64,000 nt of DNA from Bog-756 sp963725395 (GTDB lineage: Bacteria; Actinomycetota; Acidimicrobiia; Acidimicrobiales; RAAP-2), in contig CAVRYH010000013.1 in assembly GCA_963725395.1 (NCBI GenBank), positions 434,001 to 498,000 on the forward strand, read 5' to 3'. Positions 17,429 to 25,061 of this stretch are shown in pieces. Both the position numbers and the translations under genes were made by a program. The notes beneath the pieces were generated by a model. That model had not been told where the DNA came from, ran no database searches, and worked only from the letters and a program-made list of their open reading frames with translations. Position 1 is the stretch's first letter. Every line of letters begins with the position of its first letter.

Positions 17429-18471
17429 GACAGCTCCCCCGTCGCCACGGGCATGGCTCGTTCCGCGCCACGGAGCCGGGCCCGACTGCGTCGGGAGCCC
17501 TCATCGTCCCCCTTGTCCTCGGTCTCCTCCTCGGTCCGCCGACCGGTCAGCGCCAGGAAGACGTCGTCGAGGCTGGGTTCGCGGAGGGTGAACGAGACCG
17601 GGACGATGCCCTCCTGGTCGAGCGAGCGCAGTCCGGCCAGGGCCGACCGCGGACCGTCGTCGACGGTCACCTCCACGACGGTCCCGTTCTGGGTCGGAGC
17701 GTGCACGCCCAGGGCGTCGAGCAGCGGCGCGGTCCGCGTCGCATCGTCGATGCTCGCCAGTCCGACCTCGAGGACGGTCGCCCCGAGGTCGGCCTTCAGG
17801 GCGGCGGGCGTCCCTCCGGCGATCACGTGCCCGTGGTCGAGCACGGCCAGCGTGCTGGCCAGGCGGTCCGCCTCCTCGAGGTACTGGGTGGTGAGCAGCA
17901 CGGTGGTCCCGCCGCCGACCAGGCTCTCGATGACCTCCCAGAGGTCGTTGCGGCTCTGCGGGTCGAGCCCGGTGGTGGGCTCGTCCAGGAACAGGACCGT
18001 GGGCCGGGCCACCAGCGCCGCGGCAAGGTCGAGGCGCCTCCGCATACCCCCGGAATAGGTCTTGAGCGGCCGGTCGCCGGCATCGGCCAGGTCGAACTGC
18101 TCGAGGAGGTCCCGGGCCCGTCCGTCGATGGTGGACCGATTCAGATGGTTGAGGTTGCCCACCATCTTCAGGTTCTCGCGGCCGGTCAGGTTCTCGTCGA
18201 CCGCCGCGTACTGTCCGGCCAGGCCGATCAGGCTGCGGACCAGGCCAGCCTGCTTCGCCACATCGTGACCGAGGACCCGGGCGTGGCCGGCGTCGGGCCT
18301 CAGGATGGTGGTCAGGATGCGCACCGCCGTGGTCTTGCCGGAGCCGTTGGGGCCGAGCAGGCCGAACACCGTCCCCTCGTCGACGGTGAAGCTGACCCCG
18401 TCGAGGGCCCGGACCGTGTGTTTTCCGGTGAAGACCTTCTGGAGACCCTCGGCTTCGATCGCGTGCTGCAT
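17425..18471 (-). CDS. ABC transporter ATP-binding protein (DrrA-like)
   Basis: A 348-residue ATPase of the DrrA family. Seen: Walker A GPNGSGKTTA, the family-typical GLAGQYAAVDENLTGREN, ABC signature YSGGMRRRLDLA, Walker B VLFLDEPTTGLD, and the H-loop equivalent TTQYLEEAD (Gln in place of the usual His context). The C-terminal DrrA extension SLDDVFLALTGR is present, followed by a charged tail of about 35 residues. It is the first gene of a two-gene minus-strand operon with the permease. Confidence 0.92.
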   Translation of the reverse strand: MQHAIEAEGLQKVFTGKHTVRALDGVSFTVDEGTVFGLLGPNGSGKTTAVRILTTILRPDAGHARVLGHDVAKQAGLVRSLIGLAGQYAAVDENLTGRENLKMVGNLNHLNRSTIDGRARDLLEQFDLADAGDRPLKTYSGGMRRRLDLAAALVARPTVLFLDEPTTGLDPQSRNDLWEVIESLVGGGTTVLLTTQYLEEADRLASTLAVLDHGHVIAGGTPAALKADLGATVLEVGLASIDDATRTAPLLDALGVHAPTQNGTVVEVTVDDGPRSALAGLRSLDQEGIVPVSFTLREPSLDDVFLALTGRRTEEETEDKGDDEGSRRSRARLRGAERAMPVATGELS

Positions 18472-18682
18472 GGCGTGGCGGTCCTATCTGTTGCTCGGGG
18501 AGCGGAACGGTCGTGCCGCCGGAGCTCCGAACGCCCGCGCCGGTGGCCGTCCGTCTTCGCCCGGTGGATTCGCCGAGGGCGCTCACCGGGACCGGACATG
18601 GCGAGTGCATCTTAAAGCGGGCCCGCAGGTCGCCGGACGCCTTCCGTGCCCGGCCCCCGGTGCGCCGGGCCACACCTCCCGG

Positions 18683-18688
18683 TACCCT
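18683..18688 (+). promoter_or_regulatory. -10 element of the second peroxiredoxin gene (leaderless)
   Basis: TACCCT ends six bases before the ATG at 18695; no clear -35. Confidence 0.5.
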
Positions 18689-18694
18689 CGGGGC

Positions 18695-19156
18695 ATGGAA
18701 AAAGGCGACCTGGTACCGGACTTCGAGCTTCCCGACGAGGACGGGAACCCGAGGAAGCTGAGCGAGCTCGCCGCTGACGGGCCGGTGGTCCTGTTCTTCT
18801 ACCCGGCGGCGATGACTCCGGGATGCACGGCGGAGAGCTGTCACTTCCGCGACATGAAGGCCGAGTTCGATGCCGTCGGTGCCCACAGGGTCGGTATCAG
18901 CGCCGACCAGGTGGAGAAACAGAAGAGGTTCTCCGACAAGCACTCGTTCGACTACCCGCTCCTGTCGGATCCGGACGGGAAGGTGGCCACGCAGTTCGGC
19001 GTCCGCCGACGGTTCACCATGCTGTCTCCCACCAAGCGGGCCACCTTCGTGATCGGTCCCGATCTCCGCCTGATCGACGTGATCCAGAGCGAGGTCCGCA
19101 TGAACGTGCACGCCGACCGCGCCCTCGAGTCGCTCCGCTCCCGCTCGTCGGCCTGA
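18695..19156 (+). CDS. Peroxiredoxin, Bcp/AhpC-TSA family
   Basis: A 153-residue peroxiredoxin, the second Bcp-type protein in the window. Seen: GDLVPDFELPDEDGN, VVLFFYPAAMTPGC44TAESC49 with peroxidatic and resolving cysteines, VGISADQVEKQKRFS, and ATFVIGPDLRLI. It differs from the first copy in PAAM before the active-site motif (in place of PRDD). The ATG at 18695 fits both the family start and the promoter hexamer; a longer open frame upstream is shadow of the ABC gene promoter region. Confidence 0.92.
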   Translation: MEKGDLVPDFELPDEDGNPRKLSELAADGPVVLFFYPAAMTPGCTAESCHFRDMKAEFDAVGAHRVGISADQVEKQKRFSDKHSFDYPLLSDPDGKVATQFGVRRRFTMLSPTKRATFVIGPDLRLIDVIQSEVRMNVHADRALESLRSRSSA

Positions 19157-19275
19157 GTGCCCAGGTCGCCCGACGGCAGGGGTTTGGTCCCGGACGAGGT
19201 TCCTACCGTCCCCGTCCGGGCCTCCCGGCAATGCGAAGCTGTTCCCATGGACCTACGGTCGTCGACCCGGCCCGC

Positions 19276-19788
19276 ATGAGCCCCATGCCGGGATCCTCCC
19301 GTGTCGAACAACTGGCCCAGGCCGTGGCCGAGCGGGTGGTCACCATCGTGATGGACGCCATCGACATCGACGCCCTGCTCGACCGAATCGATGTCGATGC
19401 CCTCGTGTCCAGGGTCGATGTCGACGGCGTCGTGAGCCGGGTGGACGTCGACGGCCTCATCGACCGAGTGGACGTGGAGAAGATCATCGACCGGGTCGAC
19501 GTGGAGAAGATCATCGACCGGGTCGACATCGAGAAGATCATCGACCGGGTCGACATCGACGCCCTCGTGGAACAGACCGAGCTCGGCAGCATCATCGCCC
19601 GGTCGACCACGAGCGTCGCCTCCGGGGTGCTCGACGTGGTCAGGGCCCAGGGCGTCGGCCTCGACGACTTCATCGCCCGTTGGATGAACCGTATTCTCCG
19701 CCGCCCGATCGATTCCGTCCCGTTGGGCCCGCCGACCCTCGTGACCCCTCCGAGCACGGTCCCCGAGCTGACCAGCGGAGGCGGATGA
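19276..19788 (+). CDS. Protein of eight 9-residue tandem repeats, coupled to an RDD-family gene
   Basis: A 170-residue protein without a recognised enzyme domain. Residues 29-100 are eight tandem 9-residue units, from IDIDALLDR through VDVDGLIDR and two identical VDVEKIIDR units to VDIDALVEQ. The alternation of hydrophobic and acidic positions suggests a repetitive solenoid or amphipathic structure. After the repeats comes TELGSIIARSTTSVASG, then VGLDDFIARWMNRILRR, a basic end that could meet the membrane. As I recall, in other actinobacteria similar repeats are found at the N-terminus of RDD proteins; here they are a separate gene whose TGA overlaps the RDD start. Probably the two products work together. 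Confidence 0.75.
   Translation: MSPMPGSSRVEQLAQAVAERVVTIVMDAIDIDALLDRIDVDALVSRVDVDGVVSRVDVDGLIDRVDVEKIIDRVDVEKIIDRVDIEKIIDRVDIDALVEQTELGSIIARSTTSVASGVLDVVRAQGVGLDDFIARWMNRILRRPIDSVPLGPPTLVTPPSTVPELTSGGG
19360..19575 (+). repeat. Eight in-frame 27-bp tandem repeats
   Basis: 216 bp, exactly 8 x 27, encoding the 9-residue units. The central units, about 19468-19548, are nearly identical at DNA level (GTCGACGTGGAGAAGATCAT pattern), which suggests recent unit duplication and possible copy-number change. Confidence 0.85.
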
Positions 19789-20297
19789 TGCTGCAGAACG
19801 TGGCGACCAAGCCCATCGAGGGCCGCCAGGGAAACTACGCCGGTGCCGTCAGCCGCCTGGTGGCCTTCGCCGCCGACGTCGGGGCATCGTGGGGCCTGTT
19901 CACACTGGGTGCCGCGGCGCTCAGCTTCTCGATCCAGCTGGTCACCGGCGGGCAGTTCTCCCTGACCGAGCACCAGTTGGCCTCCTTGATCGCCCTGGTG
20001 ATCTGGGAGTTCGTCTACTTCTCCTACCAGTGGGCCCTCAGCGGCAAGACCATCGGGATGGCCGTCCTCGGGATCCGGGTGGTGAGCACCGACGGCTCGC
20101 CCATCGGATGGCGCCAGGCCGTCGTGCGCACCCTGGCCCTGCCACTCAGTTTCCTCCTGCTCGGCCTCGGGTTCCTCGGCATCCTGACCAGCCGGAACCG
20201 GCACGCTCTGCACGACCGGATCGCCGGCACCGCTGTGGTCTACTCGTGGGACGCCCGTGCTGCCCAGCTCCGGTGGCTGGCCAAGCAGGAGACCTAG
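19785..20297 (+). CDS. RDD family membrane protein
   Basis: A 170-residue RDD-domain membrane protein with three hydrophobic segments. Seen: GAVSRLVAFAADVGASWGLF (the R..D motif of the family), a middle segment LIALVIWEFVYFSYQWALSG, GKTIGMAVLGIRVVS, and SRNRHALHDRIAGTAVV with the C-terminal D. Function unknown for the family; roles in transport or stress have been proposed. The ATG at 19785 overlaps the repeat protein's TGA (ATGA), and a second in-frame ATG follows at 19788. Confidence 0.88.
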   Translation: MMLQNVATKPIEGRQGNYAGAVSRLVAFAADVGASWGLFTLGAAALSFSIQLVTGGQFSLTEHQLASLIALVIWEFVYFSYQWALSGKTIGMAVLGIRVVSTDGSPIGWRQAVVRTLALPLSFLLLGLGFLGILTSRNRHALHDRIAGTAVVYSWDARAAQLRWLAKQET

Positions 20298-20332
20298 CCG
20301 CCCGGTGACGTGCGTGGTGGGAAACTGAGGTC

Positions 20333-21007
20333 GTGGCTGGACCTCCCCGCCTGTTCGCGCCGGCACCGAGGCAGGTGGCCCCCGGGGCGGTCCACGTGCC
20401 CGGCTGGCTCGATGCCCGAGCCCAGCGCGCCCTGGCGTCCCGGTGCCGTCGGTGGGTCGGTGCGGCGGGTGGGACGCGGGCTCCCCGCATGCCCCGTGGG
20501 GGGGTCATGTCGGTGGAGATCGCCTGTCTCGGGTGGCACTGGCAGCCCTACCGGTACTCGCGCACGGTGGACGACGACGACGGCCGTCCGGTGGCCCCGT
20601 TCCCCGAGGAGCTCGGTGCCCTGAGCAGCCGTGCCGTCGTCGACGCCTCGGCGGCCGACGGGTCCCTGGCCCACCCGGCCGGCGACTACCGGCCCGACGT
20701 GGCGCTCATCAACTGGTACGGCCCGGGGGCGCGGATGGGCATGCACGCCGATCGCGACGAGCGCGCATGGGCGCCGGTGGTGTCGCTCAGCCTCGGCGAC
20801 AGCTGCGTGTTCCGATTCGGCACGCCCGCCAGTCGGGGCCGCCCGTGGGTCGACGTGACGCTCGAGTCCGGCGACCTGTTCGTGTTCGGGGGACCGGCCC
20901 GGCTCGCCTTCCACGGCGTGCCCAAGGTGCTGGAGGGAACCTCGGATCCGGAGATCGGCGTCGAGGGAGGACGGTTCAACATCACGGTCCGCTGCTCCGG
21001 GCTCTGA
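20333..21007 (+). CDS. AlkB-like 2-oxoglutarate/Fe(II) dioxygenase (DNA alkylation repair)
   Basis: A 224-residue AlkB-family dioxygenase, expected to remove methyl groups from 1-methyladenine and 3-methylcytosine by oxidation. Seen: the substrate loop CLGWHWQPYRYSRT, INWYGPGARMGMHADRDE with the iron-binding H-x-D, VVSLSLGDSCVFRFG, the distal iron histidine in RLAFHGVPKV, and RFNITVRC with the two arginines that bind 2-oxoglutarate. GTG start at 20333, with GAAACT six bases upstream as a weak -10 candidate. Confidence 0.92.
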   Translation: MAGPPRLFAPAPRQVAPGAVHVPGWLDARAQRALASRCRRWVGAAGGTRAPRMPRGGVMSVEIACLGWHWQPYRYSRTVDDDDGRPVAPFPEELGALSSRAVVDASAADGSLAHPAGDYRPDVALINWYGPGARMGMHADRDERAWAPVVSLSLGDSCVFRFGTPASRGRPWVDVTLESGDLFVFGGPARLAFHGVPKVLEGTSDPEIGVEGGRFNITVRCSGL

Positions 21008-21087
21008 CCGCCGTAGGGTGGCGCATCCCTCAGGCACCGTCGACCACCGATCAGTGTGGACCGATCACGGTGAGCCGATCGAACGAA

Positions 21088-21690
21088 TCAGTCTCCGTCC
21101 ACGTCCACCATGGCCAGGATCACCGTCGCCAGCCGCTTCCGCTCGGCTGCGGCACGGGTCACCGGCACCGCGCGCAGCTCGAACCCCGCAGCCGACGCGG
21201 CCGCCATCACCAGGGTGGCGGGAGGGGGCCCGGCGTCGGCTCGGGGGCGCAATGTGTCCAGCACGGCCGCGACTTTCCCGAGGAGGTAGCGGCCCTCCAG
21301 TTCCTTCCACCGGTCCCAGCCGAGGGCGGCCGGCGCCTCCAGCACGGTGATCCGGAGGAACTCCGGCTCGTGGCACTGGATCAGGAACCGATCGATGCAC
21401 GCGCCGAGGAGAGCCCGGGGTTCGTCGACCCCCCGGGTGTCCACCTCGAGTTTGCCGAAGAACCGGTCCTCGACGGCGATGAAGGCGCCCTCGAACAGCT
21501 GCTCCTTGTCGGCGAAGTGGTGGTAGACGGCGCCCTTGGTCACGTTGGCCGCGGCGGCGACCCTGTCGATGCTCGCCTTGGCGAACCCGTCCCGGGTGAA
21601 CTGGGCGATGGCGGCCCGCACGAGTGCCTGGCGGGTGGCCGGCGCGTTCCGCCTGCGGGGCGGCCTGCCGTCGGTCGGCGTCGGGCCCAT
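21088..21690 (-). CDS. TetR/AcrR-family transcriptional regulator
   Basis: A 200-residue TetR-type regulator. Seen: the N-terminal helix-turn-helix ALVRAAIAQFTRDGFAKAS then VAAAANVTKGAVYHHFADKEQLF with the usual recognition helix, followed by an all-helical ligand domain. The ligand and target are unknown; neither neighbour is an obvious target. It is transcribed away from the tRNA-Arg locus and converges with the AlkB gene. No clear palindromic operator was found at its own promoter. Confidence 0.92.
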   Translation of the reverse strand: MGPTPTDGRPPRRRNAPATRQALVRAAIAQFTRDGFAKASIDRVAAAANVTKGAVYHHFADKEQLFEGAFIAVEDRFFGKLEVDTRGVDEPRALLGACIDRFLIQCHEPEFLRITVLEAPAALGWDRWKELEGRYLLGKVAAVLDTLRPRADAGPPPATLVMAAASAAGFELRAVPVTRAAAERKRLATVILAMVDVDGD

Positions 21691-21696
21691 CGTCCG

Positions 21697-21702
21697 ATGC
21701 TA
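21697..21702 (-). promoter_or_regulatory. -10 element of the TetR gene (leaderless)
   Basis: TAGCAT on the minus strand ends six bases before the ATG at 21690; -35 weak. Confidence 0.5.
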
Positions 21703-21843
21703 GCCAGGGGAGGCATACCGATCGAATGTAAGCCCCGAAGGTGAGTGGCGGACACTGATCCCGCCGACCTCGAGCCGCAACCCCGGCCATCCGCCGCTCT
21801 GTCTGCCCACGCGCCGTCGCTGCGACAGACCGCCCCCCGTGGG

Positions 21844-21915
21844 TGCCCTCGGCAGGACTCGAACCTGCGCACACGGCTCCGGAGGCCGATGCTCTATCCG
21901 CTGAGCTACGAGGGC
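21844..21915 (-). tRNA. tRNA-Arg (anticodon CCG)
   Basis: Read on the minus strand, a 72-base tRNA: acceptor stem GCCCTCG/CGAGGGC is perfect; D arm GCTC-AGCGGATA-GAGC; anticodon arm TCGGC-CTCCGGA-GCCGT with CCG at positions 34-36; short variable loop GTGC; T arm GCAGG-TTCGAGT-CCTGC; discriminator A. The top pair of the anticodon stem (27:43) is a T-T mismatch. CCA is not encoded (ACC then C). It reads the CGG codon, which should be common in this GC-rich genome, and lies about 130 bases from argS, on the opposite strand. Confidence 0.95.
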
Positions 21916-22044
21916 GTACGGGGAGCCGGCGGTCTCTCGGACCGGTCGTTCCCTCCGCCGGAGTGCCAACTGTAGTGCGACCGGCCGGGACCGCACCCCC
22001 GTGCGGACGGGTCGCCTCCGTCGACGGCGTATCCTCGCTGCAAC

Positions 22045-23685
22045 ATGTCCACCCGGGACCTCCTCGCCGAAGCGGTCAGCCGCGCCCTCGCCGTCGTCAG
22101 CGCCCGTGACGGGCTGGCCATCCAGGTCGGACCCGAGGCGGTCCATCTCGAGCGACCGGCCCGGAGGGAGCACGGCGACTGGTCGACCAATGTCGCCCTG
22201 GTGGCGGCCAAACGGGCCGGCATCAAAGCGCACGACCTGGCCGCGTCGGTGGTGGCGGAGCTGAACGCCTCGCCGCCCGCCCATGTCACCTCGGTCGAGA
22301 TCGCCGGCCCCGGATTCATCAACTTCAAACTCGACGACGGATGGCTCTATGACTCCTTGAGGGATCTGCTGGTCTCCGGGGAGGACGGGTACGCCAGGCC
22401 CGACGTGGGCCATGGTGAGCGTGTGCAGGTCGAGTTCATCTCCGCCAACCCGACCGGCCCCATCCACGTGGGCAACGGCTGGTGGGGCAGCTACGGAGAC
22501 GCACTGGCGCGGGTCCTCGACCGCGCCGGCTACGTCGTGAGCCGCGAGTACTACGTCAACGACACCGGGGGCCAGATCCGGACACTGGGGATGAGCCTGC
22601 TGGCCCTGCGCCGGGGTGACGAGGTGCCCGAGGGCGGATACGGCGGTGAGTACGTGGCCGACCTGGCCACCCGCTTCGACGGCCCCAACGACGTGACCGC
22701 GGCCGGCCGCTGGGCGGCCGAGCACATCCTCGACGACATCAGGTCGACGCTGGCCTCGGTCGGGATCGTCTTCGACGAGTGGTACAGCCAGGCATCGATC
22801 GAGGAGAGCGGCGCCGTCGACGAGACCATCTCGCTCCTGGACGAGAAGGGACTCGTGTTCGAACAGGACGGAGCCATCTGGTTCCGGGCCACCGAGCTGG
22901 GTGACATCCGTGACCGGGTACTCCGCAAGTCCAACGGGGATGCCACCTACCTGGCCGGTGACCTGGCCTACCACCGTGACAAGTTCCTGGTGCGCGGATT
23001 CGACCGGGTGATCGACGTGTTCGGTGCCGACCACCACGGCCAGGTGGCCAGCCTCAAGGCCGGCGTCGAGGCACTGGGGGTGGCGCCCGAACGGCTCGAG
23101 GTCAAGCTCGGCCAGATGGTCTCCCTGGTCGACAACGGCGAGGCGGTCAAGATGGGCAAGCGGGCCGGCAACGCCATCTCGCTCGAGTCGCTGGTCGCCG
23201 ACATCGGGCCGGATGCCACTCGCATCCTCAGCCTGATGAGCTCGCTCGACCAGGCCACCACGTTCGACCTCGCTTCGGTGCGGGAACAGTCCGTGGAGAA
23301 CCCGGTGTACTACGTCCAGATGGCCAGTGCCCGCATCGGCGGCGTCGGTCGCAAGGCCCGCGAACGAGGTGTGGTCCGCGCCTCGCTCGACACGGTCGAT
23401 CTGTCGTTGCTCACCCACGACCGGGAACTCGAGCTCATCCGTTGCCTCGAGGAGCTTCCCGAAGTCGTGGCCGATGCCGCCGCCGACCGGGCGCCGACCA
23501 AGGTCACCACATGGGTCCGGCGGCTGGCCACCTGCTTCCACGGCTTCTACCACGACTGCCCGATCCTGGCCGACGACGTCGACCCGGCCAGGGCCCAGGC
23601 CCGTCTGTGGCTCGTGGAGGCCACGCGGGTGGGCCTGGCCATCGGGCTCGGACTGCTGGGTGTGTCCGCGCCGGAGACGATGTGA
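22045..23685 (+). CDS. argS: Arginyl-tRNA synthetase
   Basis: A 546-residue class I synthetase. Seen: N-terminal Add-1 domain, EFISANPTGPIHVGNGWWGSYGD holding the HIGH motif as HVGN, EYYVNDTGGQIRTLG, GADHHGQVASLKAG, and KMGKRAGNAISLE in the KMSKS position, then the DALR anticodon-binding domain with YYVQMASARIGGV. The ATG at 22045 is preceded by TATCCT at 22030-22035, consistent with an almost leaderless transcript. It is the first gene of the argS-lysA-hom-thrC block and overlaps lysA by four bases. Confidence 0.97.
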   Translation: MSTRDLLAEAVSRALAVVSARDGLAIQVGPEAVHLERPARREHGDWSTNVALVAAKRAGIKAHDLAASVVAELNASPPAHVTSVEIAGPGFINFKLDDGWLYDSLRDLLVSGEDGYARPDVGHGERVQVEFISANPTGPIHVGNGWWGSYGDALARVLDRAGYVVSREYYVNDTGGQIRTLGMSLLALRRGDEVPEGGYGGEYVADLATRFDGPNDVTAAGRWAAEHILDDIRSTLASVGIVFDEWYSQASIEESGAVDETISLLDEKGLVFEQDGAIWFRATELGDIRDRVLRKSNGDATYLAGDLAYHRDKFLVRGFDRVIDVFGADHHGQVASLKAGVEALGVAPERLEVKLGQMVSLVDNGEAVKMGKRAGNAISLESLVADIGPDATRILSLMSSLDQATTFDLASVREQSVENPVYYVQMASARIGGVGRKARERGVVRASLDTVDLSLLTHDRELELIRCLEELPEVVADAAADRAPTKVTTWVRRLATCFHGFYHDCPILADDVDPARAQARLWLVEATRVGLAIGLGLLGVSAPETM

Positions 23686-25022
23686 CCCACCGGGAACAGG
23701 CGGAGGTCCCGGCCTTCCGCGACCCGACCGACCCGGTGTCACCGGCCCTCCTCCCGATGACCTCCACGGTGGGGGCGGACGGACACCTCCGGGTCGGGGG
23801 CGTCGACCTGGTGGAGTTGGCCGAGGATCTCGGCACCCCGCTGTTCGCCTACGACGAGGTCCATCTCCGCACCCGTTGCCGCGAGGCGGTGGAGGCTTGG
23901 GGCGATGGCGTGGCCTACGCCACCAAGGCCTTCTTGTGCGTCGCCATGGCGCGGCTCGCCCACGAAGAGGGGATGTGCCTCGATGTCTCCACCGGTGGTG
24001 AGCTCCACGTCGCCCTGCTGGCCGGCGTGCCCCCGGACCGAATGGTCCTGCACGGAAGCAACAAGTCCGACGAGGAGCTGGCCTCGGCGTTGTCGGCGGG
24101 CGTGGGTCGGATCGTCGTCGACTCGTTCGACGAGATCGACCGGATCGAGCGACTGGTGTCGGGACACCGGAACCGGTTCCCGGTGCCGCCGAAGGTGTTG
24201 GCCCGGATCACCCCGGGCGTGGAGGTCCACACCCACGAGTTCGTCCGCACCGGACAGGATGATTCGAAATTCGGGTTCGGCCTGGCCTCGGGGGCGGCGA
24301 CCGCCGCCGTGGCGCGGCTGTCGGCACTCAGTGAGCGGGGAGTCGTCGAGTTCGTGGGCATCCACGCCCACCTCGGGAGCCAGGTCTTCGCCCTCGAACC
24401 CTTCGCGCAGGCCATCGAGGTCCTGGCGGAGTTCTTCGCGCCGCTCGGTCTCCCCGAGCTAGTGGTCGGCGGCGGCCTCGGCGTGGCCTATGTGAACGGC
24501 GAGGAGGCCCCTCCCATGGCCCAGTGGGCCGGCTCGGTCCGTCGGGCGTGTCGGAGGGCCGGCATCGACGACTCGGTCCGGGTGACCGCCGAGCCGGGGC
24601 GGGCCATCGTGGCGTCGGCTGCGGTGACGCTGTACCGGGTGGGCACCATCAAGGACGTCACGGACCACCGGACCTACGTGTCGGTCGACGGCGGCATGAG
24701 CGACAATCCGCGACCGGTGTTGTACGGCAGTGGCTACGAGGCCTTCGTGCCCCGCGAGGTCTCCTCGCCTCGACCCCGGGCCGTCCGGGTGGTGGGCAAG
24801 CACTGCGAGAGCGGTGATGTCGTGGTGTCGGACGCGTTCGTCCCCGACGACCTGGCGGTGGGCGACATCCTCGCCACGCCGGTCACCGGTGCCTACGGGC
24901 ACTCGATGGCGTCCAACTACAACAAGGTGCCACGCCCGGCGGTGATCTTCGTCGCCGACGGCGAGGCTCGAACCGTGGTCCGCCGCGAGACATTCGACGA
25001 CCTGGTCCGACTGGACGTCTGA
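23682..25022 (+). CDS. lysA: Diaminopimelate decarboxylase
   Basis: A 446-residue PLP enzyme that makes L-lysine from meso-diaminopimelate, the last step of the pathway. Seen: YATKAFLC with the PLP lysine at residue 82, HGSNKSDEEL, GIHAHLGSQVF, GGGLGVAYV, EPGRAIVASA, KHCESGDVV with the catalytic Cys-Glu, and GAYGHSMASNYN. The GTG at 23682 overlaps the argS stop (GTGA), which gives an N-terminus of about 50 residues before the barrel, as in mycobacterial LysA. Downstream is hom, so Asp-family amino acid genes are grouped. Confidence 0.96.
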   Translation: MTHREQAEVPAFRDPTDPVSPALLPMTSTVGADGHLRVGGVDLVELAEDLGTPLFAYDEVHLRTRCREAVEAWGDGVAYATKAFLCVAMARLAHEEGMCLDVSTGGELHVALLAGVPPDRMVLHGSNKSDEELASALSAGVGRIVVDSFDEIDRIERLVSGHRNRFPVPPKVLARITPGVEVHTHEFVRTGQDDSKFGFGLASGAATAAVARLSALSERGVVEFVGIHAHLGSQVFALEPFAQAIEVLAEFFAPLGLPELVVGGGLGVAYVNGEEAPPMAQWAGSVRRACRRAGIDDSVRVTAEPGRAIVASAAVTLYRVGTIKDVTDHRTYVSVDGGMSDNPRPVLYGSGYEAFVPREVSSPRPRAVRVVGKHCESGDVVVSDAFVPDDLAVGDILATPVTGAYGHSMASNYNKVPRPAVIFVADGEARTVVRRETFDDLVRLDV

Positions 25023-25049
25023 GAAACCGACCGCCGACCGGCCAGGCGC

Positions 25050-25055
25050 TAGCGT
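25050..25055 (+). promoter_or_regulatory. -10 element of hom (leaderless)
   Basis: TAGCGT ends six bases before the GTG at 25062, with CCGACC 17 bases upstream as a poor -35. It suggests hom has its own promoter after lysA. Confidence 0.45.
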
Positions 25056-25061
25056 GACCGG

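Noticed and set aside
13851..17504. A single open frame of over 1200 codons through acnA and the ABC permease
   Set aside because: Only the part up to 16547 is acnA. The upstream part is the antisense-like reading of the permease gene in another frame and has low-complexity Arg/His-rich composition.
16604..18471. Duplication of the ABC exporter at 41049-42826
   Set aside because: Same family and similar layout, but the sequences are clearly different, the partner genes differ, and there is no long nucleotide identity.
19360..19575. 27-bp repeats considered as a CRISPR array
   Set aside because: No unique spacers between units; all units are coding and in frame. No cas genes nearby.
21700..23742. 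Long minus-strand open frame opposite argS
   Set aside because: Long antisense frames are normal in GC-rich DNA. The sequence is His/Gly/Val-rich with no motif, and argS on the other strand has full catalytic motifs.
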